Below are positions 1 to 9,000 of a stretch of 59,852 bases of DNA, one piece after another (the stretch's first letter is position 1; every line of letters begins with the position of its first letter). Location of the stretch: assembly GCA_020847435.1 (NCBI GenBank), contig JADLBX010000051.1:1-59852 (forward strand), written 5' to 3'. The position numbers and the translations under genes were made by a program. The notes under the pieces are model-generated. The model saw only the letters and a program-made list of their open reading frames with translations, ran no database searches and was not told the origin of the DNA. The DNA is from Anaerolineales bacterium (lineage in GTDB: Bacteria > Chloroflexota > Anaerolineae > Anaerolineales > Villigracilaceae).

Positions 1-948
1 AATATCGCCTTCATTAAATACTGGGGGAATCGTGACGGCGCGCTGCGCATTCCCATGAACGGCTCGATCTCGATGAACCTCGACGGGTTGACCACGCGCA
101 CGACGGTCAGTTTTCAGCCGTCGCTACCGTTCGATGAACTTGTGATCAACGGGCACGAGGTGACCGGCAAAGGGCTGGAACGCGTCTCGCACATTTTGGA
201 TTTGATTCGCAAGCAAGCGAACATCAACGAACGCGCTGAAGCGCTCACCGAAAACAACTTCCCCTCCGGCGCGGGAATCGCCTCGTCTGCCTCCGCGTTT
301 GCCGCGTTAGCGCTGGCGGGAAGCAAAGCCGCAGGTTTGGATTTGGATGAACGGGAACTCTCGCGTCTCGCGCGACGGGGATCCGGCTCCGCCTCACGCT
401 CCATCCCCAGCGGATTCGTCGAGTGGCAGGCGGGCGCAAGCGCTGAAGACTCGTTCGCCTTTTCGATTGCGGAACCCGATCATTGGAATCTTGTGGATTT
501 GGTCGCGGTCGTTAGCGCGGCGCACAAAAAGACCGGCTCCACTGAAGGGCACGCGGTCGCCCCCACCAGTCCGCTTCAAGCCGCCCGTGTGGAGGACGCG
601 CCGCGTCGGCTTGAGGTCTGCCGCAGGGCGATCCTCCAAAAAGATTTTGGAGCGTTCGCTTCCATGGTCGAATTGGATTCGGACATGATGCACGCGGTGA
701 TGATGACCTCGACGCCCGCGCTGCATTACTGGAAACCCGCTTCGCTCGCCGTGATGGAGGCGGTGCGCGCCTGGCGGACGGATGGACTCCCCGCCTGCTA
801 CACCGTGGACGCCGGCGCGAACGTGCACGTGCTTACGCTTGAGTCGGAAGCGCAAGTTATCGAAAAAAATTTGAGAGGGATAAACGGCGTGGAAAATATT
901 CTCGTCGCGCGTCCCGGCGGCGCGGCAAGAATCGTGAACGGAAAATAG
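1..948 (+). CDS. mvaD: Mevalonate (di)phosphate decarboxylase, 5' end missing
   Basis: GHMP-kinase-fold decarboxylase of the mevalonate route, which makes isopentenyl (di)phosphate by ATP-dependent decarboxylation. The frame is open from base 1, so the start lies outside the window; an internal ATG at 55 is not the start because the family motif KYWGNRDG is read before it. Other family marks are the Ser/Ala-rich ATP loop (GIASSASAFAA), the SGSASRSIPSGFVEW block and the C-terminal TVDAGANVHVL block with the catalytic Asp. The usual KYWGK motif reads KYWGN here. Diphosphomevalonate is the default substrate. Roseiflexus castenholzii, another Chloroflexota member, has a related enzyme that acts on phosphomevalonate, so the exact substrate is open. 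The family assignment is secure. Confidence 0.93.
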   Translation, partial: NIAFIKYWGNRDGALRIPMNGSISMNLDGLTTRTTVSFQPSLPFDELVINGHEVTGKGLERVSHILDLIRKQANINERAEALTENNFPSGAGIASSASAFAALALAGSKAAGLDLDERELSRLARRGSGSASRSIPSGFVEWQAGASAEDSFAFSIAEPDHWNLVDLVAVVSAAHKKTGSTEGHAVAPTSPLQAARVEDAPRRLEVCRRAILQKDFGAFASMVELDSDMMHAVMMTSTPALHYWKPASLAVMEAVRAWRTDGLPACYTVDAGANVHVLTLESEAQVIEKNLRGINGVENILVARPGGAARIVNGK

Positions 949-971
949 CAGTGGGCGGAATAACCCCGCCC

Positions 972-1394
972 CTACTTCAGCGCCTTGCCTCGATACAACA
1001 CCGACAACGCCAACGCGCCCATCAGCCCCACAGCCATATCCACAACGGTATCTTCCAATCCGCGCACCATCGTCGTGCCGAAGAGAGAATCGAACGCGTT
1101 CTCGTAAAATTCCCAGAGGATGATCGTCGTCCCTGTGCAGGTGAAGGCGAACAGGATTTGAATCAGGTTGGGAATATCGCCAAGATATTTTTGCGAATTT
1201 CTGATCGCAGATCGAAAAAAGTACGTGATCGAAACGCCGCCCATGAAATGTGTAGGGATGTCCATATAGGGGAAGTTATCGAACAGGTCAATCGCCAGCC
1301 CGACCAGATAAAAACCGAAGACCGCCAGCGGCGCCCACGCGCCTTCGCGCAGGGTGGATGAAACCCAAGAGAAAAAGTTTTGTTTATTGTTCAT
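972..1394 (-). CDS. Small integral membrane protein, YjdF/DUF2238-like
   Basis: 140 residues from the ATG at 1394 (MNNKQNFF); an in-frame upstream start at 1442 would add 16 polar residues with no membrane character. Four hydrophobic segments are visible. The DIPTHFMGG motif and a late LWEFYENAFDSLFG segment followed by GLEDTVVDMAVGLMG resemble the YjdF/DUF2238 family, whose conserved acidic and His residues sit at membrane edges. The function is unknown. It is convergent with the upstream decarboxylase, with only 23 bases between the stop codons. The family name is a resemblance from memory rather than a search result. Confidence 0.7.
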   Translation of the reverse strand: MNNKQNFFSWVSSTLREGAWAPLAVFGFYLVGLAIDLFDNFPYMDIPTHFMGGVSITYFFRSAIRNSQKYLGDIPNLIQILFAFTCTGTTIILWEFYENAFDSLFGTTMVRGLEDTVVDMAVGLMGALALSVLYRGKALK

Positions 1395-1483
1395 GCGCCG
1401 ATTGTAACAAGGTATTTCCTCTACGCAGTGCGTCACACGCACCAGATCAAAGCAAACATGATTAACTCCAAACTTAAGGAATC

Positions 1484-1605
1484 AGCCACAGATTTCACGG
1501 ATTCTCACGGATTGTAAAGTTTTTTACTCCAAGTCGTTCAAGACGAAAGCCGACCAGCTCCTGCATAGTCGGCTTTTTTCGTGTAAATCCGTGTAATTCG
1601 TGGCT
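1484..1605. repeat. Inverted repeat element enclosing a terminator-like hairpin
   Basis: Imperfect 20-base arms (17 of 20 matching) at 1484-1503 and 1586-1605 face each other; they read AGCCACAGATTTCACGGATT and AATCCGTGTAATTCGTGGCT. They enclose a hairpin with a T run at 1547-1580. The sequence type recurs at 55970-56040. It lies in the 319-base gap before the GT4 glycosyltransferase gene and looks like a dispersed intergenic repeat. Confidence 0.6.
1547..1580 (+). terminator. Rho-independent terminator-like hairpin
   Basis: An 8-bp stem (AAGCCGAC with GTCGGCTT), a 13-base loop and a following T run make a plausible intrinsic terminator on the + strand. It stands about 70 bases upstream of the promoter of the GT4 gene, inside an inverted repeat, so it may only be part of that element. 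Confidence 0.5.
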
Positions 1606-1651
1606 AAAAGATCGAAAAGCCTGGTTATTCAACCGCCCTCCCTCGCGAGGG

Positions 1652-1657
1652 TATAAT
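1652..1657 (+). promoter_or_regulatory. -10 box for the GT4 glycosyltransferase gene
   Basis: TATAAT 56 bases before the ATG at 1714; no convincing -35 is seen. The context GTATAATC is repeated before several other genes in this window. A long palindrome lies between this box and the start codon. Confidence 0.5.
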
Positions 1658-1672
1658 CGTCCCGCTTGACAC

Positions 1673-1703
1673 GCTCTTTCGGGGTCTGAGACCCCGAAAG
1701 AGC
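1673..1703. repeat. Perfect palindrome in the leader of the GT4 gene
   Basis: Arms of 14 bases (GCTCTTTCGGGGTC and its complement) flank a TGA loop. No T run follows, so this is not an ordinary terminator. It ends 10 bases before the ATG at 1714 and would form a strong hairpin in the mRNA leader. Confidence 0.75.
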
Positions 1704-1713
1704 AACACTCAAA

Positions 1714-2877
1714 ATGAAAATCCTCACCGTTCTCACCTACTATCGTCCGCACACCTCGGGGCTGACGATCTATGCCGAACGCCTCGCGCGCGCCTTCGCC
1801 AAACGCGGACATCAAGTGACCGTGATGACCACGCAATTCGACCCGTCGCTGCCGCGCGAAGAGACGCTGGACGGCGTGAAGATCGTCCGCGTGCCGGTGG
1901 CGGCGAGAATCAGCAAAGGCGTTCTCGCGCCCGCGTTCGGCTGGGTCGCCACGCAACTCGTGGCGCAACATGATGTGGTGCAAATGCACCTGCCGCAATT
2001 CGACGCGCCCGGCGTGGCATTGCGCGGTCGGCTCTTCGGCAAACCCGCCGTGCTCACCTATCACTGCGACCTGCTCCTGCCGCCCGGCTTGTTCAATCGC
2101 TTCGTCAACGGCGTGGTGACCTTCATGAATCGCCTTTCGGGGTTCTTCGCCAATCACATTGTGACGTACACACAAGACTACGCCGACCACTCGCCCTACC
2201 TCTCGCATTACGCTTCAAAACTGACCCCGATCCTGCCGCCGGTTGAGTTGCCGACTCCACGCCCCGGCGCGGTGGAGGCGTTCGCCGCCGAGCATCGAAT
2301 CCGCGAACGGAAGCCGGTCATCGGCATGGCGGCGCGCTTCGCCGCAGAAAAGGGAGTCGAGGTCCTGCTCGACGCGTTACCCGCCATCTTGAAACAATTC
2401 CCTAACGCGCAAGTCCTCTTCGCAGGGACGTATCAAAACGTGATGGGTGAACAACAGTACGCGGAGCGCCTGATGCCGCGCATTCGCGAGTATGAAGCCG
2501 CGGGACATTGGACGTTTTTAGGAAACCTCGACCCGGAGCAAATGGCGGCGTTCTACCCCAACCTCGATGTGTTGACTGTTCCCTCGTTGAATTCCACCGA
2601 GGCGTTCGGGCTGGTACAGATCGAAGCGATGCTGAACGGCGTCCCGTGCGTCCCGTCCGCGCTGCCGGGGGTGCGGCAGCCGGTGACCATGCACGGCATG
2701 GGACGCGTCGCTACAATCGGCGATGCGGCTGACCTAGCCGAATCAATCCTCACCGTCCTGAATGAACCGGGCAAGTTCAAGGGCGATATCGCCTCCATCC
2801 GCAAATCCTACGACCCCGATTCGATCGCGGCGGAGTATGAAAAATTATTCGAAAGGTTGATGGGGAAAACATCTTGA
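1714..2877 (+). CDS. Glycosyltransferase family 4 protein
   Basis: 387 residues, the usual length of GT-B-fold GT4 enzymes, which move a sugar from an NDP-sugar to a lipid or glycan at the cytoplasmic membrane face. The N-terminal acceptor half begins MKILTVLTYYRPHTSGLTIY, with the glycine loop typical of the family. The C-terminal donor half has GMAARFAAEKGVEVLLDAL and the E-x7-E donor-binding motif in STEAFGLVQIEAML. Donor and acceptor cannot be told. The stop overlaps the next start (a methyltransferase) in a TTGA overlap, and membrane glycosyltransferases follow, so a role in surface glycan or glycolipid assembly is inferred. Confidence 0.92.
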   Translation: MKILTVLTYYRPHTSGLTIYAERLARAFAKRGHQVTVMTTQFDPSLPREETLDGVKIVRVPVAARISKGVLAPAFGWVATQLVAQHDVVQMHLPQFDAPGVALRGRLFGKPAVLTYHCDLLLPPGLFNRFVNGVVTFMNRLSGFFANHIVTYTQDYADHSPYLSHYASKLTPILPPVELPTPRPGAVEAFAAEHRIRERKPVIGMAARFAAEKGVEVLLDALPAILKQFPNAQVLFAGTYQNVMGEQQYAERLMPRIREYEAAGHWTFLGNLDPEQMAAFYPNLDVLTVPSLNSTEAFGLVQIEAMLNGVPCVPSALPGVRQPVTMHGMGRVATIGDAADLAESILTVLNEPGKFKGDIASIRKSYDPDSIAAEYEKLFERLMGKTS

Positions 2878-3629
2878 AAGATTTCCTGTTCCTACACCTG
2901 CGTGACCTGCCCTACTTCCGCGCGCTGTTGCGCTCGGTCGAGAGTTCGTTCTATCAGGATCTGCCCCTGCCCGCGCCGGTCTACGACGTGGGTTGCGGCG
3001 ACGGTCACTTCGCCTCGCTGACGTTCGACTCAAAAATTGACGTGGGACTCGACCCGTGGCACGGACCCATCCACGAGGCGAAAAAGTTCGGCGCGTACAA
3101 AGCGTTGGTCGAAGCCGACGGCGCGGCGTCGCCGTTTCCCAATGAATATTTCGCCAGCGGGTTCAGCAATTCGGTTTTGGAACACATCCCGCACATTGAC
3201 GCTGTGCTGAAAGAGACCGCCCGCGTGTTGAAGCAAGGCGCGCCGTTCTATTTCTGCGTGCCCAACTCCGCCTATTTGAGCGAACTTTCGATATCGAAGG
3301 TGTTGGGAAAAAGATACACCGAATGGTTCCGCGTCATCTCGCGAACCCAACACGCCGACAACCCCGATGTGTGGGGGGCGCGTCTCGAACGCGCCGGCTT
3401 CGAGGTAGTCCGCTGGTGGCATTACTTCCCGCCCGCTTCATTGCGCGTGTTAGAATGGGGACACTATTTCGGCGTTCCATCCTTGTTTGCACGCATCCTC
3501 ACAGGCAAATGGATCGTCGCACGCACATACTGGAACTTGTGGCTGACTAAAAAATATTTGGAGCGCTACGCCTCCACCCAGCCCGCAGAAAACGGCACGT
3601 ACACTTTTTACATCGCCAGAAAAAGATAA
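2874..3629 (+). CDS. Class I SAM-dependent methyltransferase
   Basis: 251 residues starting at a TTG that overlaps the previous stop by 4 bases, so the two are probably translationally coupled. SAM-binding motif I is VYDVGCGDGHFA (about residues 37-48), followed by the acidic end of strand 2 (VGLDPWHG) and a Methyltransf_11-type block (FSNSVLEHIPHIDAVLKETA). The C-terminal part (about 180-251) contains a hydrophobic, aromatic-rich stretch that could touch the membrane. The substrate is unknown; the pairing with a GT4 enzyme suggests methylation of a glycan or glycolipid intermediate. Confidence 0.88.
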   Translation: MKDFLFLHLRDLPYFRALLRSVESSFYQDLPLPAPVYDVGCGDGHFASLTFDSKIDVGLDPWHGPIHEAKKFGAYKALVEADGAASPFPNEYFASGFSNSVLEHIPHIDAVLKETARVLKQGAPFYFCVPNSAYLSELSISKVLGKRYTEWFRVISRTQHADNPDVWGARLERAGFEVVRWWHYFPPASLRVLEWGHYFGVPSLFARILTGKWIVARTYWNLWLTKKYLERYASTQPAENGTYTFYIARKR

Positions 3630-3695
3630 GGGACGGTCGCCGCGCCCGCATCTACGAACCTTGATCGAACATCTCCGCGCCCCATTCCACCAACA

Positions 3696-5849
3696 ATGAG
3701 CGACGAATCTCACGAACAGCATCCGCCCAACGAGCCCAGCGTGCTCGATTATGTAAAATCCCTGTTTCGCCCCGGCGCGCGGATTCAGATTCCAGATTTT
3801 GCGGAGGCGGCGCCGGTAGACGTCCCACCGGTCGACGCGCCGCCCGCTTCTCCCGACGTTCAGCCTGATTCGCCCTTTCCGTGGCGCGCGCTCCTTGCAG
3901 TCTTCCTCGCCTGCGCCGGGCAATTTTTCTTCGAACCTCCCGCCGCCACAAAAGGATTGGGCTACGCCTTCTATCTCGCCGCGTTAGGGCTGTTGGGTTG
4001 GGCGCTTTACCGCAAGGAATGGATTTTCCAACTCCGCTACGCGCCGGATGCCGAGGGGACAGACCCGCTCATCTTTCGCCCGGTCCAATTTTTCATCAGC
4101 CTCGCGCTCGGCGTTTGGGCGTTTTCCCTATTCAACGACAACCTGTTCACCGCCTTCAACGTCTTCGTCTGGCTGCTTGCCATCGCCTTCTTTCTTTCGG
4201 CATTCTGGATTAAAAACCCGCATCACCCCTCCCTCTTCAAACGACTCGCCGGTTGGCTGAGAAAAGATTCCTGGACGCTCACCCTCTCGCGCTGGACGTT
4301 ATTCCTGCTCGCCGCGACCGCGCTGGCGTTCTTCTTCCGCTTCACGCAGACCACACGCGTCCCGCCGGAGCCGTTTAGCGACCACGCGGAAAAACTTCTC
4401 GACGTGTACGATGTGTCGCAGGGACAGACGCGCATCTTCTTCCCGCGCAACACCGGGCGCGAAGCGATCCAAATGTATTGGACCCTGCTCGTCCTCAAAG
4501 TTTTCGGCACGGGGTTTACCTTCCTCAGCCTCAAACTCGGGACAGCGATTCTGGGCTTTCTGACCCTGCCGTTTATTTACCTGCTCGGCAAGGAAATCGG
4601 CGGACCACGCGTGGCGTTGATCGCCTTTGTCCTCGCGGGAATCGCCTACTGGCCCAACGTCATCAGCCGCGTGGGGCTGCGCTTCCCTCTCTATCCGCTC
4701 TTCGTCGCGCCGACGCTGCTCTACCTCCTGCGCGGCTTGCGGACGCGCAACCGCAACGACTTCCTTCTTGCCGGCATTTTTCTTGGGCTTGGCTTGCACG
4801 GCTACAGCCCCTTCCGCATTGTGCCTTTTGTGGTCGCCGCCGTGTTCCTCCTGTATTGGCTTCATCCGCAATCGAAGGGCGCGCGCAAGGAACTGTTGAT
4901 CTGGCTGGCTTTGGTGGCGTTAACTTCGCTGTACATTTTCCTGCCGCTCCTGCGGTATTGGACAGATAACCCGCAACGCTTCGGCTTTCGCGCAATGACG
5001 CGGCTGACGGATATCACCACCCCGATCACAGACCCGTTGTGGAAAATATTCCTCACGAACGTGTGGAACGCGCTCAAAATGTTCAACTTCGACAACGGCG
5101 AGATTTGGGTACATTCGGTAATGCGCCGCCCCGCGCTGGATGCGATCACCGCCGCGTTGTTCATCTTCGGCGTCGCGCTGGTGTTGACCCGCTACCTGCG
5201 CCAGCGTCACTGGCTGGATCTGTTTCTGCTGGTCTCCATTCCGTTGTTGCAATTGCCATCCACCTTGTCGCTTGCGTTCCCCAGGGAGAACCCGTCGCTG
5301 AACCGCACGGGCGGCGCGTACATAATCGTCTTCATTCTGGCGGCGCTCGCGTTCGACGGCTTGCTGAGCAGTTTTGGGCGGGGAAAGATGCGCACGGTCC
5401 TCGCCTCGCTGGTGACGGTCTTCCTCCTCTACGTTTCCGCCGCTCAAAACTACGACCTTGTTTTCGATCAATATTACACAGACTTCCGCTCGCGATCGTG
5501 GAACACCTCGGACATCGGCCGGGTGGTTCAAGGTTTTTCGGAGATCTCCGGCACGACAAAAACCGCCTGGGTGGTGCCGTTCCCGTATTGGGTGGATACG
5601 CGCCTGACTTCGATTTGGGTGGGCGACCCCACCCGCGATATGGCGCTCTGGCCCGCGGCTCTATCCGACTCGTTGAGGGCGCCGGGACCGAAATTGTTCA
5701 TCCTGAAAGCCGATCTCGAACACCCCGAGGGGAACGACCAGGGCTCGTTGGACGTTCTTGCTAGGTTGTATCCAAACGGACAGTTGCGCCTGTTCGACTC
5801 GGACATCCCCGGTCGCGATTTTTGGATATTCTTTGTGCCTCAAGAGTAA
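3696..5849 (+). CDS. GT39-type polytopic membrane glycosyltransferase
   Basis: 717 residues. A cytoplasmic N-terminus of about 60 residues rich in Pro, Val and Asp is followed by more than ten hydrophobic segments, as in the GT-C fold of the PMT/ArnT families, which take sugars from polyprenyl-phosphate donors on the outer face of the membrane. The first large loop carries the acidic EPFSDHAEKLLDVYD segment, near where GT39 enzymes keep their catalytic Asp/Glu. Then comes GREAIQMYWTLLVLKVFG and a long helical bundle. A C-terminal extracytoplasmic part (about 600-717) is soluble. No ribosome-binding site is evident. Acceptor and donor are unknown. Confidence 0.82.
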   Translation: MSDESHEQHPPNEPSVLDYVKSLFRPGARIQIPDFAEAAPVDVPPVDAPPASPDVQPDSPFPWRALLAVFLACAGQFFFEPPAATKGLGYAFYLAALGLLGWALYRKEWIFQLRYAPDAEGTDPLIFRPVQFFISLALGVWAFSLFNDNLFTAFNVFVWLLAIAFFLSAFWIKNPHHPSLFKRLAGWLRKDSWTLTLSRWTLFLLAATALAFFFRFTQTTRVPPEPFSDHAEKLLDVYDVSQGQTRIFFPRNTGREAIQMYWTLLVLKVFGTGFTFLSLKLGTAILGFLTLPFIYLLGKEIGGPRVALIAFVLAGIAYWPNVISRVGLRFPLYPLFVAPTLLYLLRGLRTRNRNDFLLAGIFLGLGLHGYSPFRIVPFVVAAVFLLYWLHPQSKGARKELLIWLALVALTSLYIFLPLLRYWTDNPQRFGFRAMTRLTDITTPITDPLWKIFLTNVWNALKMFNFDNGEIWVHSVMRRPALDAITAALFIFGVALVLTRYLRQRHWLDLFLLVSIPLLQLPSTLSLAFPRENPSLNRTGGAYIIVFILAALAFDGLLSSFGRGKMRTVLASLVTVFLLYVSAAQNYDLVFDQYYTDFRSRSWNTSDIGRVVQGFSEISGTTKTAWVVPFPYWVDTRLTSIWVGDPTRDMALWPAALSDSLRAPGPKLFILKADLEHPEGNDQGSLDVLARLYPNGQLRLFDSDIPGRDFWIFFVPQE

Positions 5850-5855
5850 TCACCC

Positions 5856-5993
5856 GGTGGTTGAGCGGCGCCTCGGCGCCGTTGCGAAGCCTGTATCGAA
5901 ACCATCGTTTAGAGGATACCTTTCGATGACGGAACTATTCTGCTTACTCGCTGGTTTCGATACGGCGGACGAACGCCGCCTACTCAACCAGCG
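5856..5993. repeat. Pair of REP-like elements between glycosyltransferase genes
   Basis: Two copies of one element, at about 5856-5903 and 5951-5993, in opposite orientation. Each has ends like CTGGTTTCGATAC and TACTCAACCAGCG around a GC-rich stem. A third copy lies at 11423-11472, also just upstream of a YYY-protein gene. They fill almost the whole gap before the 1671-aa gene. Confidence 0.7.
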
Positions 5994-6006
5994 AATCAAC
6001 TAATTT

Positions 6007-9000
6007 ATGAAACGCGAAAAATATTTCTGGGCATACGATATTCTCTTCCTGCTTGTCCTTATCCTCGCGGGCTATTTACGCTTGAGCGGCGCGAACTGGG
6101 GCGAGGGCGAACACCAGCACCCGGATGAGAATTTTCTTTCCGGCGTTCTCAGCAGTTTACAGGCGAAAACCTGCGCCAACGGAGTCACCCCCCTTCCAAG
6201 TTGCCCGGCGGAAGAACAACGGTGGATCAATCTCGGGGAATATTTCGACAGCGCCGCCTCTCCGCTGAATCCCTACAACCACGGCTACTCCTTCTTCGTC
6301 TACGGCGACCTGCCAATGACCATCGTGCGCGTCGCGGTGGACGCGCTCGGCGGCGCCGACGTCAAATTAATCGGCAGGCAGTTCTCCGCCCTCGCCGACC
6401 TGTTCACGATTTTCTTCCTCTACCTCATCGTCTCGCGTCTGTACGACCGCCGCGTGGGTTTGCTCGCCTCCCTCTTCTCCGCGTTGACCGTGATGCAGAT
6501 CCAGCAATCGCATTTCTTCACTACCGACCTGTTCGTCAACACCTTCGCGTTTCTGGCGATCTACTTCGCCGTTGAAATCATGCTGTGGAAAGATCAGAGA
6601 CTAGAGACTGAAGATTCCTCCACTAAGTCTGTCGAAGCGTCTAATTCTCTAATCTCCAATTCTCCAGCCCCCCAATTACCACTTATCGCGAAGCAACCCT
6701 TCGGGACCAATTACAAAGCGCTTTTCACCTCTCCCCTCTTCTTCCTCAGCCTCGGTTTCGGCATTGCCTACGGCATGGCGCTGGCGTCGAAGTTGAACAT
6801 CTATCCGCTGGCGCTTTTGTTGCCCGGCGCGTTCGCTCTGCGTTATTTCATCAATGATCGCGCTGCAACGACCGCAGATGATAGACCGCAGACAGCGGCA
6901 AATGAAAACAGCCGCCGACCAGCGTCAATTACCAATTACTACTTACTCATCACTGCCTGCCTCATCGCCGGCGGCATCGCCGCGTTCCTCTCCTTCCGCG
7001 TCTTCCAACCCTACGCCTTCGACGGGATCAAACTCAACCCGCAGTGGGTTGCAAACATTCAAGAACAACGCGCGCAAGCGACCGGCGAAGCCGACCTGCC
7101 ATGGAACCTGCAATGGGCGCGGCGCACGCATCTGTATTCGTTCGAGAATTTGACCATGTGGGGCTTGGGACTTCCGCTCGGCATCCTCGCGTGGATCGGC
7201 TTCCTCTATATGGGCTGGCGTATCCTCAATGGCGAGTGGAGGCACGCCCTCCTCTGGGGTTGGACGGCGGCATATTTCCTCTGGCAATCGCTTCAATTCA
7301 ACCCGACGATGCGCTATCAACTGCCGATCTACCCGTTGCTCGGCATGATGGCGGCGTGGTTCGTATTTGAACAATTCCCAACAACCAATCACAAATTACG
7401 TACTGCGTACTCCGTACTGCGTACCGCCATTGCTATCATCGTCATCACCCTCACCGCCGCATGGGCATTCGCCTTCCAAAGCATTTACACACGCACCGAA
7501 CCGCGCATCGCCGCCTCGCGGTGGATCTTCCAAAACGTGCCGGGTCCAATCAACGCCCAGATCGAAACGGACGGCTCCACCTACAACCAGCCGATTCCGA
7601 TTCAACTGGACGGCGCGGTCATGGCAGACAATCCGTTCGATATTTCCTTCACTCCCCGGCGCGACGGACTGCTCACCGCCATCACCCTCGGACACGCCGC
7701 CAACGCGCTCGCTTCTTCCTCGACCCTCAACCTGACTCTATCCAGCGGACCCGAATTCACCCCCGAACAGATTCTCGCCACCGCCGCGCTCACCGCAGAC
7801 TTCGACGCGCAAGCCGACCCGCGCGGAAACGCGTACACACTTGAACTCAGCCAGCCCGTCGAAGTGAAGCGGGAAACTCCGTATTACCTCCGCTTGCAAG
7901 TGGACGCCGGCATCCTCACCATCACCGGCTCAGCAGTCGTCAACGAGACGGATTACGATTACGGTCTGCCTTTCCGCGTGGACGGCTACGACGCGTTCGG
8001 CGGAATCTATCGCGGCGATTTGAATTTGCAAGTGTACTGGGACGATAACGCCGATAAACTGGCGCGCTTCACCTCCACGCTCGACCAGGCGGATTACATT
8101 TTTATTCCGACGAACCACCAGTACGCGCAGATCACGCGCCTGCCTGAGCGTTATCCGCTGACGACGGTGTATTACCGCGAACTCATGGGTTGTCCGGTCG
8201 GCGCGGAGATCATCCGCTGTTATCACGAAGCGAAGCCCGGCGATTATGAAGGCCGGCTGGGTTTCGACCTGGTCGCCGTTTTCACCACATACCCAAAACT
8301 TGGGAACTTCGAGATTAACGATGAATACGCGGAAGAGGCGTTCACCTTTTACGATCATCCGAAGGTGTTCATCTTCAAGAAGAACGCGAACTATGATTCG
8401 GCGCAGGTCCAATCCATTCTCGGCGCGGTGGATCTGACCAAAGCCGTGCGCCTCACGCCGCGCCAGTTCGCCGATTACTCCGACCTGATGCTGCCCGCCG
8501 ATAGACTCGCCAGTCAGCGCGCCGGCGGCACGTGGTCGGAACTGTTTGACTACGATTGGATTCAAAACAAATATCCGTGGCTCGGCTTGCTGATCTGGTA
8601 CGTGTTCATCTTCATTCTTGGTCTTGCCGTGTACCCGTTGATTCGCATCGCCATGCCGGGATTAGCGGACAGGGGCTACCCGCTCAGCCGCGCGCTGGGA
8701 TTAGTCATTTTCGGCTGGCTCGCGTGGATGGCAGGCTCGGTTGGCATCCCCTACACGCGCACAACGATCGCCATTGTCTTCGGTTTGATTCTCCTGCTCG
8801 GCGCGGGGCTGGCATATTATCAACGCGACGAACTGCGCGAAGAGTGGCAAACAAAGAAAAAATATTTCCTGCTCATCGAAGGCGTCTTCTTGGCGTTCTT
8901 CGTGATTGACCTCCTCATCCGCCTCGGCAACCCGGATCTGTGGCATCCCTTCAAAGGCGGCGAACGCCCGATGGACTTTTCGTATTTCAACGCGGTCATC

